Source of the DNA: CBDAQR01 sp965199055
Lineage (GTDB): Bacteria > Pseudomonadota > Gammaproteobacteria > Pseudomonadales > Halieaceae
Reading direction: 5' to 3'
DNA: 64,000 nucleotides
Assembly (NCBI GenBank): GCA_965199055.1
Contig: CBDAQR010000003.1
Coordinates: forward strand, 2,480,001-2,544,000
The notes beneath the pieces are model-generated. The model was not told where the DNA came from and searched no databases. It saw nothing but the letters and a program-made list of their open reading frames with translations. Of this stretch, positions 34,194 to 41,112 are shown one piece after another; the stretch's first letter is position 1; each line of letters opens with the position of its first letter. Made by a program: the position numbers and the translations under genes.

Positions 34194-36053
34194 ATGCCAG
34201 CAACAATATTGCAGACCAATAATGAGCCCCTCAACACAGTTGAGGTAGAGGGCGTCACCGTCGATATCGTCGAGAATGCGTTGCGTAACGCCCGAGAAGA
34301 GATGGACGCCGTACTGTTCCGTACTGCGATGTCACCGGGTATTCGTGAGCAAGGCGATTGCTTTCCGATGATTGCCAACGTCGAGGGCAAGATGGTGGTC
34401 GGCCAGTTTGGCTCCTTCATCGGCCCGTTCCTCGAGGCCTTCAATGGTGAGATCGAGGAGGGGGATATGATCCTCACCAACGATCCTTACCTGTGTAATG
34501 CCGCGGTGTCTCACCTGCCGGACTGGCTGGTGCTAAAGCCGGTTTTCAAGGACGGCCGCCACATTGCCTGGACGGCGATGTTCGGTCACATGTCGGATAA
34601 TGGCGGCATGGTGCCCGGTTCGATCCCGATCGAAGCGACGACCATTTTCCAGGAAGGTATTCGTATTCCGCCGGTGAAGCTGTACAAGAAAGGCGAGCTG
34701 CAGAGCGACATCCTGGAGCTGATCCTGCACAACGTTCGCACCAGCCAGTGGAACCGTTTCGATCTCAACGCACTAGTTGCGGCGTGCAATACTGCGGCCA
34801 AGCGTGTGCTGGAGCTGACCGAACGCTTCAGTGATGACGTCATTCATACCACCATGGGGATCATGCTGGAGCGTAACTACAACGCTATGAAGGCCATCAT
34901 CAACATGGTCGTGCCCGAAGAGCCGCGCTACTTTGAGGATTATATCTGTGACGACGGTATGGGTATGGGGCCATACAAGATAGCCTGCAAGCTCTGGCGT
35001 GAGGGCGATGTCGCGATATTCGATTTTGAAGGCACTGATCCTCAGGCACAAAGTTCGGTGAACTTTTATCTGAATGAAGACATGTTCAAGATGTTCTTCG
35101 GCTCTTTCACCATCAACGTGGTGGACCCGCAGATTGTGTTTAACGACGGATTCTATGATCTTGTCGATGTGCGGATTCCTGAAGGCACGCTGCTCAAGCC
35201 GAAATTCCCGGCGGCCCTCTCCGGCAGGACGCATGCCCTGGGTCGTATTTTTGACGTGCTAGGTGCATTGCTGGGTATGGGTGCCCCCCAGGAGATGCTG
35301 AACGCTGCCGGCTTTTCCGACTCGCCGCACCTGTTCTATTCCGGCTACGATAAAAAAGGCGAATGGTTCCAACTGTTCCAGATTGGTTTCGGCGGTATTC
35401 CCGGTCGGCCGATCGGCGATGGACCAGACGGTCACTCGCTGTGGCCAGGTTTTACCAATGTACCCAATGAGTTCATCGAGTCCTACTTCCCTTTGCGCAT
35501 TGAGCAGTATGAAACCATCATCGATTCCGGTGGCGCCGGTTTGCACCGGGGCGGTAACGGGCTCAGTGTGGCCTATCGTTTCCTTTGTGACGGCGAGATT
35601 GGTATTCACGATGAGCGCTGGCTGACCTATCCCTGGGGTGTCAACGGTGGCGAAACCGGCATGCGCTCGACCAAGCGTCTTGTGCGTACTGACGGCAGCG
35701 AGGAGTGGCTGCCCGCCAAGGTTGAAGGTATCAAGGTGAAAGAAGGCGATTTACTGTACTTCAATACCTGGGGCGGTGGCGGTTGGGGTGATCCCTTCAC
35801 CCGTGACCCGGCGCAGGTGCTGGACGATGTGAATCGCGGCCTGGTTTCGGCAGAAGGTGCCAAGCGCTACGGCGTGGTGATCGCCGATGGTGCCGTGGAT
35901 GAAAGTGCAACCGAAGCACTGCGTGCTCAGATGATTGCCGAGCGCGGCGATGATATTCCACTATTCAATTACGGTGGAACCATTGAAGAGATCAAGGCGC
36001 GCTGCGAGGAAGAAACCCACCTGCCTGCGCCGGAAACACCAGTCTTCAGGTAA
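34194..36053 (+). CDS. Hydantoinase/acetone-carboxylase type subunit B (HyuB family)
   Basis: 619 residues, with GGGAGGGGAG upstream. Signatures: MSPGIREQGDCFPMI, DMILTNDPYLCNAAVSHLPD (metal site), FGHMSDNGGMVPGS, SGGAGLHRGGNGL and FNTWGGGGWGDPF. It is the partner of HyuA in ATP-dependent hydrolases and carboxylases. It is the last gene of the unit; its 3' end overlaps the convergent gene by 8 bp. The C-terminal 60 residues extend past the GGGGWGDP motif, common for the family. Confidence 0.9.
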   Translation: MPATILQTNNEPLNTVEVEGVTVDIVENALRNAREEMDAVLFRTAMSPGIREQGDCFPMIANVEGKMVVGQFGSFIGPFLEAFNGEIEEGDMILTNDPYLCNAAVSHLPDWLVLKPVFKDGRHIAWTAMFGHMSDNGGMVPGSIPIEATTIFQEGIRIPPVKLYKKGELQSDILELILHNVRTSQWNRFDLNALVAACNTAAKRVLELTERFSDDVIHTTMGIMLERNYNAMKAIINMVVPEEPRYFEDYICDDGMGMGPYKIACKLWREGDVAIFDFEGTDPQAQSSVNFYLNEDMFKMFFGSFTINVVDPQIVFNDGFYDLVDVRIPEGTLLKPKFPAALSGRTHALGRIFDVLGALLGMGAPQEMLNAAGFSDSPHLFYSGYDKKGEWFQLFQIGFGGIPGRPIGDGPDGHSLWPGFTNVPNEFIESYFPLRIEQYETIIDSGGAGLHRGGNGLSVAYRFLCDGEIGIHDERWLTYPWGVNGGETGMRSTKRLVRTDGSEEWLPAKVEGIKVKEGDLLYFNTWGGGGWGDPFTRDPAQVLDDVNRGLVSAEGAKRYGVVIADGAVDESATEALRAQMIAERGDDIPLFNYGGTIEEIKARCEEETHLPAPETPVFR

Positions 36054-36762
36054 TCTCTGCCGCCAGGTCTTCCCACTCTTCGCGGGTCATCGTCTGAATG
36101 CCGATGGCCTCATCGCGGTAGGTCTGGCGTTCCTTGCTATCCAGCTTGAATAATCGCAAGCCGTTCATGAGCAGTCGGTCCAGAGAGCCGGGCAATATAG
36201 CCGCGCCCGCGGCAGTAACCACGTGGTGCCAGTACAGTTGCCCTTCGTGCAGACGAAATACATCGGCTGTCGGTCCGAGGGTGTAAGCGAGTTTGGTTGC
36301 CGTAGGAACTTCCATGCCGCTTACGGAGCGCAATGCGACGACTCGGGTGCTTTCATCAGGACTGATGCTGGCGATTATTTGATTATAGGTGCGCGGTTGG
36401 CGCATGCCGAAGTCAAAGCGGGCCTGTCCCAACTGGACCTGCGTAAATGGGGTTTTGATTTCGGTCTCGAAATTGGTGGCATTCCCTCCGAGAAACGCGG
36501 GGTACCAGGGTTGTCGTTGCAATCGGTTTCCCCCTGCAAAGACCTTTGCGGCCAGTTCGAGCATGTCGGGACCAGTCTCGCGCAGTTTGGTAATCGTGTG
36601 ATAGGTATAGGTGCCTGCCGGGTCGTACCAGTAGCGCTTGGTGGCCGGCAATTGCGTGGGCGGATCCCAGCTAATCCAGTCCATCAACTTTGGCAGAGTT
36701 GCACGAATCTCACGTAAAGCGACACCTGGCGCTAGTTCATTCAGACCTGCTGAGCCGGACAT
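36046..36762 (-). CDS. Hypothetical protein, convergent with hyuB
   Basis: 238 residues. It has no signal peptide and no membrane helix, and many Trp and Tyr (PKLMDWISWDPP, RYWYDPAGTYTYH, QLYWHHVVTA). I do not recognise the family. Composition suggests a soluble cytoplasmic protein. It overlaps the end of the B subunit by 8 bp on the opposite strand and is divergent from the SDR gene, with which it may share regulation. Confidence 0.6.
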   Translation of the reverse strand: MSGSAGLNELAPGVALREIRATLPKLMDWISWDPPTQLPATKRYWYDPAGTYTYHTITKLRETGPDMLELAAKVFAGGNRLQRQPWYPAFLGGNATNFETEIKTPFTQVQLGQARFDFGMRQPRTYNQIIASISPDESTRVVALRSVSGMEVPTATKLAYTLGPTADVFRLHEGQLYWHHVVTAAGAAILPGSLDRLLMNGLRLFKLDSKERQTYRDEAIGIQTMTREEWEDLAAEIT

Positions 36763-36799
36763 GCGTACCTCGATCGAACCTGATCCCGCCGTGGGAATG

Positions 36800-36826
36800 C
36801 ATTAACATGAGCAAAATACATTAACA
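36800..36826. promoter_or_regulatory. Two direct copies of CATTAACA, 19 bp apart, upstream of the SDR
   Basis: The copies begin at 36800 and 36819, in the 75-bp gap between the divergent hypothetical and SDR genes; the second lies just before the SDR ribosome site (GGGAGG). The two-turn spacing fits a regulator site, but 8 bp is short. Confidence 0.3.
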
Positions 36827-36837
36827 CGGGAGGCGAG

Positions 36838-37737
36838 GTGCAAGACAAGACCGTATTAATTACCGGCGGTGCGCGCGGTATGGGCCGGGAAACTGCATTA
36901 GCACTGGCAAGTATGAACGTGACTCGTTTGATCCTGGTTGATTGGGAAGGCGAGGAAGGTACACGTACCCGGGACGCCGTCAATGCATTGGCCGGCAGAG
37001 AAGTGGCGGAGTTCGTTTACTGCGATTTGTCATCGATAGCATCGGTGAAGGCTTTGGCCGCCGAACTGAATGCCCGGCTCGACAAACTGGATGTGCTTGT
37101 TAATAACGCTGGCATTACCGATCCGGTGCGCAGGCTGTCTGTTGATGGATTCGAGATGCATCTTGCGACCTGTCATCTCTCGCATTTCATTCTCAGTAAT
37201 CAGTTGCTGCCACTACTCAGAGCTAGCGGTGCTGGCCGCATCGTTTGTATTTCGTCTGATGCGCATAAGGCCGGCCCAGGTCTCGATTTCGATGACATCA
37301 ATAATGAGGCGATCTGGAAGGGTAGAGCCGTGTCCAACAATGCCGCCTTCCAGGCCTACCACCGCTCCAAGCTGTCTAACATCTATATGATGCGCGAACT
37401 GCATCGACGTCTCGAGCAGGAGTCTGTCAGTGTCAACGCGGTGTCACCGGGTTACTTCATTAACACGACGATCCATCGGCAGATGACTGGGATCTTCAAG
37501 CTCGGCGCGATGATCGTTTTTGGAATTGGCACACTCTTCAATCTGAATACACCCGCCAAGGGCGCCCGCACACATATTTGGCTCGCCTCATCGGATGAGG
37601 TTGAAGGTGTTTCCGGTAAGTACTTTGAGCACTGCAAAGAGAAGACTACCTCTGATCTTGCCCTGGACGATGCAATGGCTTTGCAACTGTGGGAATGGAG
37701 CGAATCCGTAACTGGGGTTAGCTTCCCCAATGCTTAG
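36838..37737 (+). CDS. Short-chain dehydrogenase/reductase, retinol-dehydrogenase-like
   Basis: 299 residues from a GTG with GGGAGG 6 bp upstream. Classical SDR motifs: LITGGARGMGRE for the cofactor, DVLVNNAGI, ICISSDAHKAGPG with the catalytic Ser, and YHRSK with Tyr and Lys. The VDWEGEEG wording after strand 2 has an acidic residue, favouring NAD over NADP. It is probably a cytoplasmic alcohol or ketone oxidoreductase, substrate unknown. It overlaps the convergent hypothetical gene by 4 bp. Confidence 0.88.
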   Translation: MQDKTVLITGGARGMGRETALALASMNVTRLILVDWEGEEGTRTRDAVNALAGREVAEFVYCDLSSIASVKALAAELNARLDKLDVLVNNAGITDPVRRLSVDGFEMHLATCHLSHFILSNQLLPLLRASGAGRIVCISSDAHKAGPGLDFDDINNEAIWKGRAVSNNAAFQAYHRSKLSNIYMMRELHRRLEQESVSVNAVSPGYFINTTIHRQMTGIFKLGAMIVFGIGTLFNLNTPAKGARTHIWLASSDEVEGVSGKYFEHCKEKTTSDLALDDAMALQLWEWSESVTGVSFPNA

Positions 37738-38102
37738 GCACGCGTAATCGAGCCGACTGCCTTTTCGCGTAGATTGGCGAGTTCCTCTTTAAACTCTTCT
37801 TCGGTTAGTTCCAACCCTTTTTCCTGGCCAGATTCATAGTGTTCAAATAACTCATTGCATTGAAAAAACGTTTGCGCTACCCAACGGTTACTTTGTTTGT
37901 GATGCTCTCGAACCCATAGGGCAAGATCTGGCGGTAAGCGGTACGCTTCACCTTCCCGGCTCATGTCAGCCAATACTTTGTAATTACTGTGGTCGACAAC
38001 GAAATTGCGCCGGTTGAGCTCTAGTTTCAGTGCCAGCATTTTCCTGTTGAGGGAGGGATTCTGATCATGGTCTTCACTCGGTGCCGGTGCGGAGATCTGC
38101 AA
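37734..38102 (-). CDS. Hypothetical protein, probably 5'-truncated by the IS3 element
   Basis: 122 residues if begun at a TTG at 38102, which has no good ribosome site. The same frame stays open and protein-like upstream as far as the IS end at 38196 (PERIIARIYERERLQGG, then VVGDFFSNIL), with no ATG, GTG or TTG in between. So the real start was probably lost when the IS arrived, and what remains is a C-terminal part of about 154 residues. It is charged and helical, without membrane segments. Family not recognised. The truncation is inference from frame continuity. Confidence 0.5.
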   Translation of the reverse strand: MQISAPAPSEDHDQNPSLNRKMLALKLELNRRNFVVDHSNYKVLADMSREGEAYRLPPDLALWVREHHKQSNRWVAQTFFQCNELFEHYESGQEKGLELTEEEFKEELANLREKAVGSITRA

Positions 38103-38196
38103 GATGTTGGAGAAAAAATCCCCAACAACGCTTCCACCCTGCAGTCGTTCTCTCTCATAGATGCGAGCAATGATTCTCTCAGGAAAGGCAGCGGAC

Positions 38197-38239
38197 TGTA
38201 AGTACCCCGTAAAATAGCGCCACTCATACGTAGAAATTT
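38197..38239 (+). repeat. Left inverted repeat of the IS3 element
   Basis: Starts TGTAAGTACCCC; 11 of its first 12 bases match the right end, and a second matched block (CCAC.CAT.C.TAGAAA) ends near 38239. Confidence 0.8.
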
Positions 38240-38270
38240 CTATAAACTAACGTGATAGGAGTTTTTACAT

Positions 38271-38534
38271 ATGCGCAAATCGAAGTTCAGCGAAACGCAG
38301 ATTGTGGCGTTTCTCAAACAAGCAGAAAGCGGAGTGCCGGTTCCGGACATATGTCGAGAGCATGGCATTGGACTCAGCACCTTTTACAAGTGGCGCTCTA
38401 AGTACGGTGGAATGGAAGCCTCCGATGTACGGCGGCTCAAGGAACTTGAAGAAGAGAACCGCAAGCTCAAGCAGATGTATGCCGATCTCAGCCTGAAGAG
38501 TCAGATGCAGGAAGAGATCATAAAAAAGCTTTAG
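38271..38534 (+). CDS. IS3-family transposase OrfA
   Basis: 87 residues. The N-terminal helix-turn-helix is KFSETQIVAFLKQAESG, then ICREHGIGLSTFYKWRSKYGG, and the C-terminal leucine-zipper-like coil is RRLKELEEENRKLKQMYADLSL, standard for the IS407-type OrfA. It binds the IS ends. GGAG lies upstream of the ATG. The stop TAG at 38532 follows the slip site, so most ribosomes make OrfA and some shift into OrfB. Confidence 0.92.
   Translation: MRKSKFSETQIVAFLKQAESGVPVPDICREHGIGLSTFYKWRSKYGGMEASDVRRLKELEEENRKLKQMYADLSLKSQMQEEIIKKL
38522..38528 (+). other. Programmed -1 frameshift site A-AAA-AAG
   Basis: The heptamer is read in the zero frame as ATA AAA AAG. Slipping back one base leads into GCT TTA GGG CCA, the start of the OrfB frame. 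This is the canonical IS3-family signal for making the OrfAB transposase. Confidence 0.85.
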
Positions 38535-39346
38535 GGCCAGTCCATCGTCGGCAGTGGGTTGATCGTTTGCGCAAGGATTACCCTGTCAGCATTCGAGCGG
38601 CCTGTGGTGCAGCCGCGCTAAGTCGCACGGCGTATTACTACACGCCCAAGCGAGTAGATGATAGTGAGCTGATTGATGCGTTGCTGGCCTTGGTTGAGAA
38701 GCACCCTCGCTGGGGTTTTCCAAAGCTGTGTAAGCGGCTCAGAGCGTTGGGTAAACGTTGGAATCACAAACGGATTTACCGTGTTTATATGGAGTTAAAA
38801 CTGAATATACGGCGTAAAGTAAAACGCAGGATACCGAATAGGAATCCGTTGCCATTGCGCGTTCCTAGATCAGCCAATATCTGTTGGTCGATGGATTTTA
38901 TGAGCGATACCTTGCGTCACGGTCATCGGTTTCGCACGTTCAATGTGGTTGATGATTTCAATCGAGAAGTGTTAGCGATAGATATCAATTCGGGCATTAC
39001 TACGGAGCGAGTGATACATACATTAGATCGTATTGCAGCCTGGCGAGGCTATCCCGCTATTATCAGGGTTGATAATGGCCCTGAATTTACATCAGGGGCG
39101 TTGGCTGAATGGGCGCAAGCGCATGGAATTCAGATCGATTTCATCAAGCCCGGCAAGCCTTACCAAAATGGATTTATCGAACGTTTTAATCGCACGTATC
39201 GAGAGGAAGTATTGGACTTATATCTGTTCGAGACATTGCAGGAAGTTCGAGAGATCACGGATGACTGGATCGTGTTGTATAACCATGAACGACCCCATGA
39301 TGGATTGAACGATATGACACCCGTTCAATACCGAGAAGTGGCTTAA
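38528..39346 (+). CDS. IS3-family transposase OrfB (expressed as OrfAB fusion)
   Basis: About 272 residues read in the -1 frame after the slip site (ALGPVHRRQWVDRLRKDYPVS); an internal start at 38567 is the only independent candidate. The DDE integrase core has D in SMDFMSDTL, D in RVDNGPEFTSG and E in NGFIERFNRTYREEVL, with an N-terminal HTH_21-type region (YYYTPKR, HPRWGFPKL). It catalyses cut and circle formation of the IS. It seems intact. Confidence 0.92.
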   Translation, partial: ALGPVHRRQWVDRLRKDYPVSIRAACGAAALSRTAYYYTPKRVDDSELIDALLALVEKHPRWGFPKLCKRLRALGKRWNHKRIYRVYMELKLNIRRKVKRRIPNRNPLPLRVPRSANICWSMDFMSDTLRHGHRFRTFNVVDDFNREVLAIDINSGITTERVIHTLDRIAAWRGYPAIIRVDNGPEFTSGALAEWAQAHGIQIDFIKPGKPYQNGFIERFNRTYREEVLDLYLFETLQEVREITDDWIVLYNHERPHDGLNDMTPVQYREVA

Positions 39347-39387
39347 TTTTTCTATGAATGGGTGGTTAGCTGTTTGGGGTATTTACA
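39345..39387 (-). repeat. Right inverted repeat of the IS3 element
   Basis: Read inward it starts TGTAAATACCCC and overlaps the OrfB stop region, matching the left end as described for the element. Confidence 0.8.
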
Positions 39388-39475
39388 CCATCTTCTTCCA
39401 GTTTCTCCTTTCCGACAGACGATCGGTATCGCGCCAGTTGCGGGTAACTATAAATCCGGTTTGAAGTCCTGCCAC
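39388..39475 (-). pseudogene. polB: Remnant of the start of a polB-like (DNA polymerase II) gene
   Basis: Reading leftward from a GTG at 39475, the frame gives MAGLQTGFIVTRNWRDTD. From memory, E. coli Pol II begins MAQAGFILTRHWRDT, so the core matches at 9 of 11 positions and at the same distance from the start. The frame then gives unrelated residues and meets TAA at the IS boundary. The remaining 750 or so codons are not in the window. I infer that the gene was deleted together with the IS insertion. The match is short, so this call needs an alignment. Confidence 0.5.
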
Positions 39476-39552
39476 GGTCCTTTGACTATGCTTGTGAGGC
39501 TAGCTCCGTTAAGCTAAGGCTATCATCCAGCTCACCGCTAAACCGAGGCCCC

Positions 39553-39897
39553 ATGAGCAAACCGACAATCAGTGACGATCCGCTCTACCAATTGTTGCGC
39601 AATGAAGACATCAAGGCCTTCAATGAGCAACGCGACAGCCTCGATACCAGCCGCCTTAAAAGTGGCGATTACCGGGGCCGCGACCTGCGCAACATGAATG
39701 CAGACGGGCTCGATTTTCGCGATTCCTATTTCCGTAACACAGACCTGCGCGGCATCGATTTTCGCAATACCAATCTGGAGGGAGCCAGTCTGATTGACGC
39801 GAAGGTATCAGGCACCTATTTCCCCGAGGAACTCAGCGCAGAAGAGATTCGCCTCTCGCTCGATACTGGCACACGGCTGCGTTATCGCAAGATATAA
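39553..39897 (+). CDS. Short pentapeptide-repeat protein
   Basis: 114 residues. The centre holds about seven pentapeptide-like units (DYRGRDLRNMNADGLDFRD, then NTDLRGIDFRNTNLEGASL), with Leu or Phe at the middle position, which form a right-handed beta-helix. No signal or membrane segment. The role of short members is unknown; longer ones mimic DNA and bind gyrase, which cannot be assumed here. It is divergent from the polB remnant and convergent with the DUF2333 gene. Confidence 0.75.
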   Translation: MSKPTISDDPLYQLLRNEDIKAFNEQRDSLDTSRLKSGDYRGRDLRNMNADGLDFRDSYFRNTDLRGIDFRNTNLEGASLIDAKVSGTYFPEELSAEEIRLSLDTGTRLRYRKI

Positions 39898-39923
39898 GTC
39901 ACACCCATTTCGAGCAACTGCGA

Positions 39924-40970
39924 TCAGCCGTCGGAGAGCAGTCCGCGAAGATCGATGATGGCCGCATTCGCCCGGCTGATATACGAGGCCATTACCAGCG
40001 AATGATTGGCCACAAAGCCGAAACCGCTGCCGTTGAGAATCACGGGGCTGTAGACCGATTCCTGGGTCGCTTCCAACTCACGGATGATCTGGCGCAGGCT
40101 CACCCGTGCATTCTTTTTCTCCAGCACGTCGGCAAAATCCTTGTCCGCCGCCTGTAGAAAGTGGATCAAGGCCCAGGTGGTCCCGCGAGCCTCATAGAAC
40201 ACGTCATCGATTTCAGTCCAGGGGGTACGCACCACCTGATCCGAAGGCGACCAGGTCGCCTGGGTCGCTTCGGCGTCCCCGGCGAGATCAGTATTAAGAC
40301 GTCGCTGCCCCACGCTCGCCGTTAGTCGCTGTGACAGGCTGCCGAGCCGTGTTTCGACCGTCGCCAGCCAATAGGCCAGATTGTCAGCGCGCGCATAAAA
40401 CTGGGCATTGGTCTTGTTCTGATCCACGAGGCGCTCGTAGTAAGCGTACAAATGATCAATCCCGCGGCGGTACTCCCGCTCCGAGGCGGGCAGCGCCCAG
40501 CTGTTAGAATCGAAATTGAACTGCGGCTCCGCCTTCGCCAGATCAGGATCTTCCGTCGACTGTGACTGGGAGCGGCTGTGCGCTTCGCGCAACGCCCTGG
40601 ACAGGTCACGCACCTGCACCAGCACGCCAAACTCCCAGTTGGGCATATTGTCCAGCCACACGCCGGGCGGAAAGCGGTCATTGCGCAGATAGCCGCCAGG
40701 CTTATCCAGCATAGTTTCAGACACACCAATCAACGCCGCTGTGGTTACAGCGCCAGTGACAACTTCGCCATTGCTGAGCGCGGCAAGTTCCGCGGCCCGA
40801 TCACTCACGTCGAAGCGCGACGGCGCCCAGCTCCAAAACATACCGATGATGATCGCAATGAGCAGGTAAACGCCGATGACTGCGCCCACCCAGCGCAGCA
40901 CGCCAGCGTTCTCAGATCCGGGTATTGAATCGATGGCATCACTCAGCCGGGTCTTGATTGTTTCAAACAT
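39924..40970 (-). CDS. DUF2333 family membrane-anchored protein
   Basis: 348 residues from the ATG at 40970; the longer reading to 41015 would add 15 residues with no site. One TM helix lies at about residues 26-46 (WVGAVIGVYLLIAIIIGMFW). The conserved region is DKPGGYLRND, then PPGVWLDNMPNWEFGVLVQVRD, diagnostic of DUF2333. The large C-terminal part is presumably periplasmic. Function unknown, though it is widely conserved in Pseudomonas-like bacteria. Single gene, divergent from dsbD. Confidence 0.85.
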   Translation of the reverse strand: MFETIKTRLSDAIDSIPGSENAGVLRWVGAVIGVYLLIAIIIGMFWSWAPSRFDVSDRAAELAALSNGEVVTGAVTTAALIGVSETMLDKPGGYLRNDRFPPGVWLDNMPNWEFGVLVQVRDLSRALREAHSRSQSQSTEDPDLAKAEPQFNFDSNSWALPASEREYRRGIDHLYAYYERLVDQNKTNAQFYARADNLAYWLATVETRLGSLSQRLTASVGQRRLNTDLAGDAEATQATWSPSDQVVRTPWTEIDDVFYEARGTTWALIHFLQAADKDFADVLEKKNARVSLRQIIRELEATQESVYSPVILNGSGFGFVANHSLVMASYISRANAAIIDLRGLLSDG

Positions 40971-41112
40971 AGGAGCTTCCTGGTCATACAACGGCGGGGC
41001 TGGACAATATACCATTGCGGGGCCGGTTTCGCTGTTACAATGCGCGCGACAGATTGCGTGAAACTTTTTGTCGCAACACTGTCAAACCGGGGACCCGATT
41101 TTGGAACCGATT

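Larger units (their letters stand above)
38197..39387 (+). mobile_element. IS3-family insertion sequence (IS407-like group), 1191 bp
   Basis: Bounded by imperfect inverted ends beginning TGTAAGTACCCC (left) and TGTAAATACCCC (right, read inward). Similarity continues for about 43 bp (shared CCAC.CAT.C.TAGAAA). It carries orfA and orfB in the 0/-1 arrangement with an AAAAAAG slip site. Size and layout fit the IS407 group. No 3-4 bp target duplication is visible: the flanks are GGAC on the left and CCAT on the right. Both transposase parts look intact, so the element may be active. Confidence 0.9.

Noticed and set aside
38271..39346. Frameshift between orfA and orfB taken as damage
   Set aside because: The A-AAA-AAG site and the -1 arrangement are the normal programmed frameshift of IS3-family elements.
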